Shown piece after piece: positions 1-7,038 of a stretch of 21,324 nt of DNA (its first letter is position 1; every line of letters begins with the position of its first letter). Under the pieces are notes generated by a model. The model did not search any database. It was not told the DNA's origin and saw only the letters and a list, made by a program, of their open reading frames with translations. The DNA is taken from assembly GCA_964369165.1 (NCBI GenBank), contig CAYJFE010000049.1:1-21324 (forward strand), given 5' to 3'. The position numbers and the translations under genes are program-made. The stretch comes from CAYJAZ01 sp964369165 (GTDB lineage Bacteria > Desulfobacterota > Desulfovibrionia > Desulfovibrionales > Desulfovibrionaceae).

Positions 1-3000
1 CCTGCTACAGGTAAATACACATTTACATTAAATGAAAATGCGCAAAGCCTCGAACATGGCGAAGTGGTGAACCAAGAGTTCACAATTACTGTGGACGACG
101 GTTTAGGCGGAGTGACTAGTGAAACTGTAACTGTGACTATCAATGGATTAAGCGATACTGTTGAAACATTGATTGTTGACAATGTCACAGATGATAATAT
201 CCTTAATGTTTTTGAAGCAAGTAAAGATGTTGAGATTACAGGTAAAGTAGAAGGCGACTATGCTGAGGGCGATAAAGTTATAGTTGAAGTAAATGGTAAA
301 ACTTATGAAGGCTCACTTAAAGCTGACGGCTCTTATTCCGTAGAAGTTTCTGGCAACGAACTATCAGTTGACCATGAAGTCACTATCACAGTTGAAGCAA
401 CTGATGCTGATGGCACAATACAAACTCTTACACAAACAAAAGAATTTACTTTCAAAGGCGACCCACTTACTGACGACGCAGTTTCAATCAACGAAGGCGC
501 TACTATTAAAGGTGACTTGTTTAGTGAAAGTGAAAGCGGATATACCATTGATAGCATTAATGCTCCTGAAGGATGGCTTGTGCAAGAAAATGGCGATGGT
601 TCTTTCACATTAACTTATGAAGTAGACGTTACTAAAAAACCTTATGGGGAAAAAACAGAAAGTGGCACCTATACAGTAGAAATTGCTGCTGACGGTTCTT
701 TCGTATACACAGGCCCAACAGTTATTGAGGACGTTGAATATGCAGATATCAATAGCAAGCTCGAAATTACAGTTGTTGATTCAAACGGCATTCTACACGA
801 TTCAACAGTAACCTTTGCAAACAATGCTGCTACACAAGACAATATACTTATTGATGGCGATTTCACAAAAAACACTGTGGTAATAACCAACCTTGACAGT
901 AATGATAACACTACTTACGACTATACAACTGCTGATTATTCTGGTGCTGCTGGTGACGCAGCTGCTAAATTGCTTTCAGGTTTCTTCTTAGGTGAGAATA
1001 ATGATAGCATCGAAGTTACAGGCAAAATGGGTTATGGCGAAGGTAAAGCGCACCATATTTATGGTGATGAACTTGACCTTACCAAAGACGGTGGCCATGA
1101 TGAAATTACTGTTGGCGAATTAGCCGCAGGTGGCCATATTCGTGGTGATGGTAACGTTAATACAGGTCTTGAAGGCGGTGATGATGTTATCACTATTGGC
1201 ACAATGAACGCAACAACACTTGACGACAGCAATAATACTTCAAGTAAAATTATTGGTGATGGCTGGAATGTGTACAATGGTGGTGAAGGTGGTGCTGATA
1301 CAATCACTGTAGACACTATGCTAAACGGCGAAATTATGGGTGATGCTGAAAACCTTCACGGTAAAGGTGGCGATGATTTAGTTGATATTGAAACTTTTGC
1401 AGGCGGTAATATTTTTGGTGACGCAAGCAATATTTACAGCACAGGCGTTGGCGGTGATGACACTATAGATGTTGGCTCGATGACAAATGGTGTAATTTCA
1501 GGTGACGGACACACAATTCAAACTGGTGGCCAAGGTGGCGATGATACTATCAATGTTGATTCATACACAGGTAAAGGCTTTGGTAAAACATATATCACTG
1601 GTGATGGACACACAATCCAAGCTGGCGGCCAAGGTGGCGATGATACTATTAATATAGGAGTTATGGACGGGCAAACTGTGTACGGCGATGCTCTCACCTC
1701 TTATGGTAAAGGTGGCGATGATACTATCAATATCGATACAATGAAATCAGGTAGCATTGTTGGCGATGGCTCAACCTCTTATTCAACCGCTAGTGGTGGC
1801 GATGATACTATCACAATTAAAGATTTTGATGGTGGTAGCATCTACGGCGATGGTGCTAATGAATCTGCTGGCTCAACAGCTGGCAATGACTATATTGAAG
1901 TTGGCACTATGAGCGCTGGTAATATCTATGCAGATAATCTCTACGGCACACTTGATGATGGCGGTAATGATACTGTTTCAGTTGAAAAATTTGATGGCAA
2001 AGGCACAATCAAAATTGACGGTGGCCTTGGCAATGATACTTTTGTTTATAATAACGAAGATGGCGCAACTATTGATTTTTCAACAGCAGGCAAAGTTGTT
2101 GTAAAAGGTTCTGAAAATGCGAATATCACTAACTTTGAAAATCTATCAACTGGCAGCGGTGATGATTTAGTAAAAGTTTCAAGCAATACTTTACAAGGCA
2201 ATATCGACACAGGTGCAGGCTTCAATATTGTATACTCAACAGATGCGAGCATGGAAGATATGCTTGCAAATGAAGGTCTTACAAATGCTGATATGCTTAT
2301 AACTGGCTCAAATCTTAATGGCACAAGCCAAGAAGCTATGCTTGAAAGTTTAGGCATTACAAAAGATGGCGCAAATTATGATTTTGACGATAGCTGGACA
2401 ATAACAAGCTCAGAAAATGGTGGTTCAATTTATTCAAATGGCGACACAGAAGTTTGGGTGAAAGATATAGAAGCACAAAACATTTCAGGCGATGAAGGCA
2501 ATAACACCCTTATCGGTGGCGAATTGAATGATGTCATTGTTGGCGATGGTAATCTTAATGAAGAAGAACTCTTAGAATTGTCAGATGATGTGGCTGAAGG
2601 AATTGAAAATGACTTTAGCGGACTTATCGATGCTATCAACAGCCTTGAAAGCCAAAGCACAGTTGAAGATGGCAATGACATTATCTTTGGCGATGAAGGC
2701 GATGATATAATCCTTGGCCTTGGTGGCGACGATGAACTCCACGGCGGCGAAGGCGATGATATTATCTTCGGAGGCTCTGGCGACGACATCATCTTTGCTG
2801 GCGAAGGCGACGATATTATCTTTGCAGGTTCAGGAAATAATGAAATCTATCTTGGCGGTGGCAGCGATGCTGTTATTTATGATGCCTCTGACATTTTAGA
2901 AAGCCATGAAGATAGTGAAATCAGCAATGATATCATACACGACTTTGATGCAAGCAATGATTTCTTGGATCTCACTTCACTTGCTGAAGCTGGTTATACA

Positions 3001-3156
3001 ATCTCAACCGCAAACGAAGGCGATGATGCTGTTATCACTGTATTAGACAGCGAAGGCGCAGCTCAAAAAACTATCACACTTACAGGCACAGAGTTTAGCG
3101 ATAGCGAACTTGGTGATAACCCTGACTTTGGCGACAATTCATTTATCAAATTATAA
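1..3156 (+). CDS. Large RTX-type secreted adhesin, 3' part (5' end outside window)
   Basis: The reading frame is open from base 1, so the GTG at 64 is only an internal codon; 1,051 residues are visible. By the numbering from 64, residues 1-30 end a VCBS-like domain, about 30-133 form an Ig-like domain, and 134-270 form a second beta-rich repeat domain. About 312-664 is a 12-unit GGDDTI...GDG array, and about 869-940 carries canonical GGxGxDxxx calcium-binding nonapeptides. The C-terminus (HDFDASNDFLDL onward) resembles type I secretion target domains. No cysteine is visible and the protein is strongly acidic, as is usual for RTX adhesins that fold in external calcium. It is probably exported by a TolC-type ABC exporter that is not in this window. 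The exact substrate or partner cannot be told. The family call is firm; the adhesin role is inferred from size and architecture. Confidence 0.9.
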   Translation, partial: PATGKYTFTLNENAQSLEHGEVVNQEFTITVDDGLGGVTSETVTVTINGLSDTVETLIVDNVTDDNILNVFEASKDVEITGKVEGDYAEGDKVIVEVNGKTYEGSLKADGSYSVEVSGNELSVDHEVTITVEATDADGTIQTLTQTKEFTFKGDPLTDDAVSINEGATIKGDLFSESESGYTIDSINAPEGWLVQENGDGSFTLTYEVDVTKKPYGEKTESGTYTVEIAADGSFVYTGPTVIEDVEYADINSKLEITVVDSNGILHDSTVTFANNAATQDNILIDGDFTKNTVVITNLDSNDNTTYDYTTADYSGAAGDAAAKLLSGFFLGENNDSIEVTGKMGYGEGKAHHIYGDELDLTKDGGHDEITVGELAAGGHIRGDGNVNTGLEGGDDVITIGTMNATTLDDSNNTSSKIIGDGWNVYNGGEGGADTITVDTMLNGEIMGDAENLHGKGGDDLVDIETFAGGNIFGDASNIYSTGVGGDDTIDVGSMTNGVISGDGHTIQTGGQGGDDTINVDSYTGKGFGKTYITGDGHTIQAGGQGGDDTINIGVMDGQTVYGDALTSYGKGGDDTINIDTMKSGSIVGDGSTSYSTASGGDDTITIKDFDGGSIYGDGANESAGSTAGNDYIEVGTMSAGNIYADNLYGTLDDGGNDTVSVEKFDGKGTIKIDGGLGNDTFVYNNEDGATIDFSTAGKVVVKGSENANITNFENLSTGSGDDLVKVSSNTLQGNIDTGAGFNIVYSTDASMEDMLANEGLTNADMLITGSNLNGTSQEAMLESLGITKDGANYDFDDSWTITSSENGGSIYSNGDTEVWVKDIEAQNISGDEGNNTLIGGELNDVIVGDGNLNEEELLELSDDVAEGIENDFSGLIDAINSLESQSTVEDGNDIIFGDEGDDIILGLGGDDELHGGEGDDIIFGGSGDDIIFAGEGDDIIFAGSGNNEIYLGGGSDAVIYDASDILESHEDSEISNDIIHDFDASNDFLDLTSLAEAGYTISTANEGDDAVITVLDSEGAAQKTITLTGTEFSDSELGDNPDFGDNSFIKL
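997..2055 (+). repeat. Twelve-unit long-period RTX-like repeat array
   Basis: About twelve in-frame units of 26-38 residues follow a pattern GGDDTIxVxxM..G.I.GDG plus a variable linker. Unit starts include 997 (NNDSIEV), 1090 (GGHDEITV) and, for the last, 1960 (GGNDTVSV). Each unit has one GGxD-type turn and one GDG/GDA turn separated by about ten residues, rather than the 9-residue spacing of classical RTX. This suggests a beta-solenoid with longer rungs. Seen directly in the translation; the fold is inferred. Confidence 0.8.
1501..1656 (+). repeat. Near-identical DNA pair inside the RTX-like array
   Basis: Bases 1501-1557 and 1600-1656 match over 57 nt with about seven differences, mostly synonymous. 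Both encode GDGHTIQ(T/A)GGQGGDDTIN followed by V or I. They are the most similar units in the array and look like a recent internal duplication. Confidence 0.75.
2668..2880 (+). repeat. Canonical RTX nonapeptide block
   Basis: About seven to eight consecutive GGxGxDxxx nonapeptides (GDEGDDIIL, GLGGDDELH, GGEGDDIIF, GGSGDDIIF, AGEGDDIIF and so on), the standard calcium-binding beta-roll motif. It lies directly before the secretion-signal domain of the adhesin. Confidence 0.9.
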
Positions 3157-3195
3157 CAATACCATCGAATTAGATTATTCCTAATTCTTGACTTT

Positions 3196-3237
3196 AGAGG
3201 GTAAAAATGCTAGCTATAACTTGTATTTTTACCCTCT
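3196..3237 (+). terminator. Probable terminator of the adhesin gene
   Basis: A perfect 13-bp inverted repeat, AGAGGGTAAAAAT (3196-3208) and ATTTTTACCCTCT (3225-3237), with a 16-nt loop, about 40 nt past the stop codon. The T-tract after it is weak (TATTCT), so it may terminate inefficiently or mainly protect the mRNA end. Confidence 0.7.
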
Positions 3238-3432
3238 TATTCTAGTGAGTGTAGGACAATCTATCTGTATTAACTCATAAAATAATTCTAATAAGCGTTT
3301 ATTTCTATTCATTGTTTACCTCATCAAATTTTGTTTATTCCTCACTTATAAATAATTCCTATAAAAATAGACTGCAAGAGCTGTATTTTCAAGATAATCT
3401 AAGTTTAAAGAATTTTTTTTAAGGCTATTTCC

Positions 3433-3459
3433 TTGACTTAGTTAAGAAAAAAATATAAT
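3433..3459 (+). promoter_or_regulatory. Sigma70-type promoter for the diguanylate cyclase
   Basis: The -35 is TTGACT (3433-3438). The -10 is a perfect TATAAT (3454-3459) at a short 15-bp spacing; an alternative TAATAT (3456-3461) gives 17 bp. It points at the GGDEF gene and leaves a leader of about 45 nt. Confidence 0.65.
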
Positions 3460-3476
3460 ATGAATAAATAAGTTTA

Positions 3477-3493
3477 TGGGTAAAACTTACCCA
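3477..3493 (+). promoter_or_regulatory. Small inverted repeat in the cyclase leader
   Basis: TGGGTAA-AAC-TTACCCA is a perfect 7-bp inverted repeat with a 3-nt loop, between the promoter and the start codon. It could be an mRNA hairpin or an operator; the sequence does not decide. Confidence 0.45.
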
Positions 3494-3511
3494 AGTTATT
3501 TTGGATGATTT

Positions 3512-4744
3512 ATGATTGATTTTTTCACAACTATGCGTGAATATTTAGCATTTGAAGAAAAAACTCTACGAAAATGTAAGAGTGAAATTGCTGCAAAAAA
3601 TATTGTAATTATGCGCACCCTCACATTTGCTGCAAGTATTGTTATGGCAATAGGTTGTGCGGTTTCATTTTCTACTGATATTTATACAAATGCTGGCTTT
3701 GAGGCTTTACGCTATATATATTTAGTTATTGTTATCTTTTCTGCCTCTGTCTTTCTCCTTCTTAGCTATAAAAAAAATCTTAATGTCACTGCAATGATTT
3801 ATGTGGTGAATGCCATTTGCTTTACCTATGCCTTTTTTGTCAGTAGTTCGCTTCCAACAACTCCTTCTGTTACCTTTATTACTGTTCTTTTTATGGCAGC
3901 AACACTCTATATTGATTCTACTGTGCGTATTGGCATTTTTTCTATTCTTGGCACAGCAATCTATCTATTTGCAATTTCTTTTTACAAAGAGCCAACCACA
4001 TATACTGTTGAACTTATAAATACTATCACGGTAGCAATTCTAGCCTTGGTTATTGGTGTAATTTCACGCACAGGCAGAATTCAAGCTTTTGCCGCTCAAA
4101 AAACATTGCATAATATGGCATTTACAGATCAACTCACAAATATCTCAAATAGACGCATGCTTTTTGACTGCTTAAAAAATGCCGCAGACCCTCAAGAAAA
4201 TCCGCTTATTTTACCAAAAAAGATTTCTAAAAGCATCAAGAAAAATGATGTGCTTACAGCTTTCTCTCTCATTGATTTAGACTATTTTAAATTATACAAC
4301 GACACCTATGGACATCAAATGGGTGATGAATGCCTAAGAAAAGTGGCGGCTGTTTTCCTTTCTATGCAAAAGAAGTACAACATTCATTTTTTCCGCTATG
4401 GTGGCGAAGAATTTGTGCTCGCATTTTATGATTATTCCTTATTTGAAATAGAAAATATTCTTTCAATTCTTTATAAAGAAGTTGAATTATTGCAAATTCC
4501 ACATGAAAAATCTGAGTTTGATTTTGTCACCATAAGTGCTGGAACTACGCTTATCACAGAGCACGGTTTGCCTCACTATGAAGCAGCCCTTACAAAAGCT
4601 GATATAGCCCTCTATGAAGCTAAAAACTCAGGTAGAAATAAAGTTCTTTTCTATAATGAAAATATGCAAACAGAAGAGCAAATCAAGCTCAACACAAGAC
4701 AAAGAAAAGAAAAAATCCAAAAGTTTTCTTCTCCTGCTTCCTAG
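3512..4744 (+). CDS. Membrane-bound diguanylate cyclase (GGDEF protein)
   Basis: 410 residues. It would make the second messenger cyclic di-GMP from two GTP. The N-terminal half (about 33-190) has roughly six hydrophobic segments and no recognised sensor domain. The C-terminal GGDEF domain (about 203-375) shows DQLTNISNRR, the metal-binding IDLDYFKLYNDTYGH stretch, the active-site signature RYGGEEF (GGEEF at 297-301) and the closing ALYEAKNSGRNKV, so it is likely active. The inhibitory I-site RxxD, expected nine residues before GGEEF, reads KYNI, so product inhibition through that site is not expected. A basic 30-residue tail follows. The start at 3512 has only a weak GGAT upstream. It has its own promoter, and its position after a giant adhesin suggests, but does not show, a role in adhesion or biofilm control. 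Confidence 0.92.
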   Translation: MIDFFTTMREYLAFEEKTLRKCKSEIAAKNIVIMRTLTFAASIVMAIGCAVSFSTDIYTNAGFEALRYIYLVIVIFSASVFLLLSYKKNLNVTAMIYVVNAICFTYAFFVSSSLPTTPSVTFITVLFMAATLYIDSTVRIGIFSILGTAIYLFAISFYKEPTTYTVELINTITVAILALVIGVISRTGRIQAFAAQKTLHNMAFTDQLTNISNRRMLFDCLKNAADPQENPLILPKKISKSIKKNDVLTAFSLIDLDYFKLYNDTYGHQMGDECLRKVAAVFLSMQKKYNIHFFRYGGEEFVLAFYDYSLFEIENILSILYKEVELLQIPHEKSEFDFVTISAGTTLITEHGLPHYEAALTKADIALYEAKNSGRNKVLFYNENMQTEEQIKLNTRQRKEKIQKFSSPAS

Positions 4745-4836
4745 TCTAAGCATTTACTTACAAAGCTCAAGCCTTCTTTCATATAGAATGGATTGAAATC
4801 AATAGCATTTACTTTCAAGAATAAGATATAAATTAT

Positions 4837-4868
4837 GCCCGCTCATATATAAAGAGTGGGCTTTTTTT
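4837..4868 (+). terminator. Intrinsic terminator downstream of the cyclase
   Basis: Stem GCCCGCTC (4837-4844) and GAGTGGGC (4854-4861) with one G-U pair, a 9-nt loop, then seven T. It is a strong rho-independent terminator, about 90 nt after the cyclase stop. Confidence 0.85.
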
Positions 4869-4877
4869 GTGCAATAC

Positions 4878-4977
4878 NNNNNNNNNNNNNNNNNNNNNNN
4901 NNNNNNNNNNNNNNNNNNNNNNNNNNNNNNNNNNNNNNNNNNNNNNNNNNNNNNNNNNNNNNNNNNNNNNNNNNNNN
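4878..4977. other. Assembly gap of exactly 100 N
   Basis: One hundred unknown bases, a conventional placeholder length for a gap of unknown size. The flanking 55-bp identity suggests the contig ends overlap and little or nothing may be missing. Confidence 0.95.
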
Positions 4978-5138
4978 AAGATATAAATTATGCCCGCTCA
5001 TATATAAAGAGTGGGCTTTTTTTGTGCAATACGATGACTGACGATTATATTTATTTGTGCAGATGAAAAAGTGCTTATTTGTATCGAGCCTTTACTCTCG
5101 CATAATAAGTTCTCGTATAAATGCGCGAGCTTGCTTTT

Positions 5139-5250
5139 GACATTATCTATATAGATTTCTATGCTAACGCATACGAAATCATCCCCTCGCAAGAAGCGTC
5201 GTTCTTGCGTGCTCGCTAAAGATTTTATTCGCTAAGCTCATATGAGCTTA
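5139..5250 (-). repeat. Structured intergenic repeat, copy A
   Basis: Read on the minus strand, this starts with the 18-bp palindrome TAAGCTCATATGAGCTTA (5233-5250). It runs into AATCTTTAGCGA and a perfect hairpin CGCAAGAA-6 nt-TTCTTGCG (5188-5209), and ends near 5139. A core of 82 nt (5143-5224) aligns with 19119-19196; 30 of the first 36 positions are identical. It lies just beyond the terminator of the OmpA gene, in the same orientation. No coding role is apparent. Confidence 0.7.
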
Positions 5251-5257
5251 CTTATAT

Positions 5258-5291
5258 AAAAAAAAAGCCACTCCTGAATTTCAAGAGTGGC
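5258..5291 (-). terminator. Terminator of the VWA-OmpA gene
   Basis: On the minus strand, GCCACTC (5291-5285) and GAGTGGC (5273-5267) form a 7-bp stem with an 11-nt loop, followed by nine T. It lies 46 nt past the stop codon. Confidence 0.9.
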
Positions 5292-5337
5292 CTAATTTCA
5301 ACTATACTTTAGTCTAGCTGTTTTACATTAGAGGGAA

Positions 5338-6345
5338 TTAGTCCCAGATAACGTAAAGGTCAACACGACGATCAAGTTCGTATGAAGGATAGTAGTCTGT
5401 AGGACCGAAAGCTTTAGTTACGATTTGGTCTGCTTCGATACCGTAGTTAAGCATATAGTTTGTAACTTCTTTAGCACGGTTTTCTGACAACATATTGTTG
5501 CGTGCAAGTGAGCCTTCTGGTGAAGCATAACCTTGAACTAATACTTTCAAGTCTTTGCGTGTTTTAAGAACGTCTAAGAAAGCATTCAAGCTAGCTTTTT
5601 CTCTTTCGAGGATATCCCATTTGTTTACTTGGAAGAGAACTTCTTCAGTTACTTCAACAATTTGTCCTGGGATAGCTGTTTGGTAGATTGTACCTTCAAC
5701 GAAATCTTTAGCGATTTTTTCAGAGTCTAAAAGAAGACGACCGTCGATGAAAGCAGAATTTGATTTCAAGTTAGCAACAGCCATAAGTCTTTCTTCGCCT
5801 TCTTTTGTGTCAGCTAAAGAAATAACGTGGATCAATGCATTTGGGTTAGCCATGTACAAAGCTTCAGCAGCTTGAACTGGTGTTTGACCCAAAGTTTCTG
5901 TACCATCAGAAATCATGAATACAGCAGCTTTAGAACCTACGCTTGAAATTGTTGAAGCAAGAGCTGGGAAAGCTTCGCCCATTTTTGTGTGACGGCCGAA
6001 GATAGGAGCTTTGTTGCTGATGCCTAATACAGCATAATCAACATCCATGTAAGTCCATTCTTGAGCTGGAAGAGTGTTTACATTTGGTGAAAAAAGAGCA
6101 ACAGCTGATTTGAAGCCTAATTCAGGAACGAATTGTTCCATTTCAAGAATAACTTCTTTAGCCATTTCAATTTTTTGTTCGCCAACAAAGCCGTGCTTCA
6201 TCATCATTGAACCTGAGTTGTCTACTAAGTAAACAAAACCGTCAACTAATTTTTCGTGAGCACTTACTGCTTGACGAGCTTCTGCGGCTGGGCTAGCCAC
6301 TAACATCATACCAAATACGAAAAGTAAACCCTTAATAAATCTCAT
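5338..6345 (-). CDS. Secreted VWA-OmpA fusion protein
   Basis: 335 residues from ATG at 6345, chosen because GGAGG ends five bases before it; the TTG at 6357 overlaps that ribosome site. Residues 1 to about 24 form a signal peptide ending SPAAEA. A von Willebrand factor A domain (about 35-215) follows, with a metal-binding DNSGS motif and a downstream ISDGTE. The last 100 residues form an OmpA-like peptidoglycan-binding domain (VLVQGYASPEGS, NNMLSENRAKEV, RRVDLYV). It is likely periplasmic or outer-membrane associated, tethered to peptidoglycan, with the VWA domain binding an unknown partner. It stands alone with its own promoter and terminator. Similar fusions occur in Desulfovibrionaceae, from memory. 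The domain calls are firm; the function is unknown. Confidence 0.88.
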   Translation of the reverse strand: MRFIKGLLFVFGMMLVASPAAEARQAVSAHEKLVDGFVYLVDNSGSMMMKHGFVGEQKIEMAKEVILEMEQFVPELGFKSAVALFSPNVNTLPAQEWTYMDVDYAVLGISNKAPIFGRHTKMGEAFPALASTISSVGSKAAVFMISDGTETLGQTPVQAAEALYMANPNALIHVISLADTKEGEERLMAVANLKSNSAFIDGRLLLDSEKIAKDFVEGTIYQTAIPGQIVEVTEEVLFQVNKWDILEREKASLNAFLDVLKTRKDLKVLVQGYASPEGSLARNNMLSENRAKEVTNYMLNYGIEADQIVTKAFGPTDYYPSYELDRRVDLYVIWD

Positions 6346-6436
6346 AAAAACCTCCAAAAATTTAGGAACACATTTTATTTATCCATGCTCGTATAAGCTA
6401 ATTGTAGCCTCATGGACATTTACATAATCAAAAAAC

Positions 6437-6455
6437 TAATCATTTAAATTGATTA
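6437..6455. promoter_or_regulatory. AT-rich hairpin in the VWA-OmpA leader
   Basis: TAATCA-7 nt-TGATTA, with a run of T on both strands (GTTTTTT following it on the minus strand). It lies between the promoter and the start codon and could act as a weak attenuator or mRNA-stability element. The stem is weak. Confidence 0.35.
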
Positions 6456-6478
6456 TTTTTTATCATTGCATAGATGTA

Positions 6479-6507
6479 ACAGTATATCGCTCATGCCATA
6501 TTGTCAA
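6479..6507 (-). promoter_or_regulatory. Promoter of the VWA-OmpA gene
   Basis: On the minus strand there is a perfect TTGACA (6507-6502). The -10 is either TATACT (6486-6481, 15-bp spacer) or TACTGT (6484-6479, 17-bp spacer). The implied leader is about 125-135 nt. Confidence 0.6.
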
Positions 6508-6766
6508 GTATTTTTTACACAAATAAAAAATTTTTTATATGCCTCATAAAAGGCTAAGTGAAGCATATTTCAGTATATTTAGCTTAACAAAATCCCTGCA
6601 ATGCGCTATTTAAGTATAAATTTTTACACAAAGCGACAACTAAATAAGATTTTACAAAAACACAAAGGAAAAGTCAACAGCTTTTCAAATTTTATAAATA
6701 ATTTTCAGAAAACTAAGTAAAGAAATACTTATTGTATTAAATGTTAAATAAGTCGAAAATTTAAGC

Positions 6767-6795
6767 TTGACGTTAAAGCAAAGTCGGTATATAAA
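6767..6795 (+). promoter_or_regulatory. Promoter of the rpmH operon
   Basis: TTGACG (6767-6772), a 17-bp spacer and TATAAA (6790-6795). It is about 80 nt upstream of the rpmH start and is a good sigma70-type match. Confidence 0.75.
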
Positions 6796-6879
6796 ACTAA
6801 GTCCATTATTCATAGATGAAAAATGGTTTTGAAGAGCAATTCAATACTTGGCAAAAGTCAAGCATACAAGGAGTTATAC

Positions 6880-7014
6880 ATGAAACGCACCTATCAACCT
6901 AGCAAAATCAGAAGAAAAAGAACTCACGGTTTTCGTGAACGTATGAGCACACCTAACGGCCGCGCAATCATTGCTCGTCGCCGTGCTAAAGGCCGCAAAC
7001 GCTTATCCGCTTAA
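6880..7014 (+). CDS. rpmH: 50S ribosomal protein L34
   Basis: 44 residues, the normal length for L34, a small basic protein of the large ribosomal subunit. The start at 6880 gives the canonical MKRTYQPSKIRRKRTHGFRE, and AAGGAG lies six bases upstream. A longer in-frame start at 6823 would add 19 residues atypical of the family and is rejected. It is first in the conserved rpmH-rnpA-yidD-yidC-khpB block and has its own strong promoter. Confidence 0.98.
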   Translation: MKRTYQPSKIRRKRTHGFRERMSTPNGRAIIARRRAKGRKRLSA

Positions 7015-7038
7015 TACAAAAGCATACCGATAAATAGG

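Larger units (their letters stand above)
3157..3511. other. Intergenic region between adhesin and diguanylate cyclase
   Basis: This AT-rich 355-nt stretch holds the adhesin terminator, a 7-bp inverted repeat (GAATTAG / CTAATTC, 3167-3187), the cyclase promoter and a small leader hairpin. I see no gene in it. Confidence 0.7.
4823..5032. repeat. Exact 55-bp duplication flanking the N gap
   Basis: 4823-4877 and 4978-5032 are identical over all 55 bases, and both copies end or begin exactly at the gap. The segment includes the terminator, so a second terminator copy appears at 4992-5023. The length equals a common assembler k-mer, so one copy is probably an artefact. Confidence 0.85.
4745..5337. 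other. Non-coding region with assembly gap
   Basis: No convincing gene. In order it holds a short AT-rich stretch, a 55-bp segment containing a terminator, 100 unknown bases, an exact copy of the same 55 bp, a hairpin-rich repeat element (about 5139-5250) and the terminator of the minus-strand OmpA gene. Short frames here overlap the gap or repeats and lack good ribosome sites. Confidence 0.7.
6346..6879. other. AT-rich intergenic region between divergent ompA-like and rpmH genes
   Basis: It holds a leader of about 130 nt and the promoter for the minus-strand gene, then about 260 nt of very AT-rich DNA, then the rpmH promoter. I looked for DnaA boxes because rpmH is often near oriC and found only poor matches. 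No small gene is convincing. Confidence 0.6.

Noticed and set aside
2430..2792. Long minus-strand frames antisense to the adhesin
   Set aside because: Ser/Pro-rich products of reading Gly/Asp codons backwards; mirror artefacts of the repeats.
4749..4814. Direct repeat AGCATTTACTT at 4749 and 4804
   Set aside because: Only 11 bp in AT-rich DNA, with no other shared sequence; likely chance.
4998..5192. A 64-residue minus-strand frame
   Set aside because: It runs through the duplicated terminator and the intergenic repeat, lacks a ribosome site and has no recognisable composition.
6510..6630. Possible DnaA boxes / replication origin next to rpmH
   Set aside because: Only TTTTACACA-type matches with two mismatches from TTATCCACA; no cluster and no dnaA nearby.
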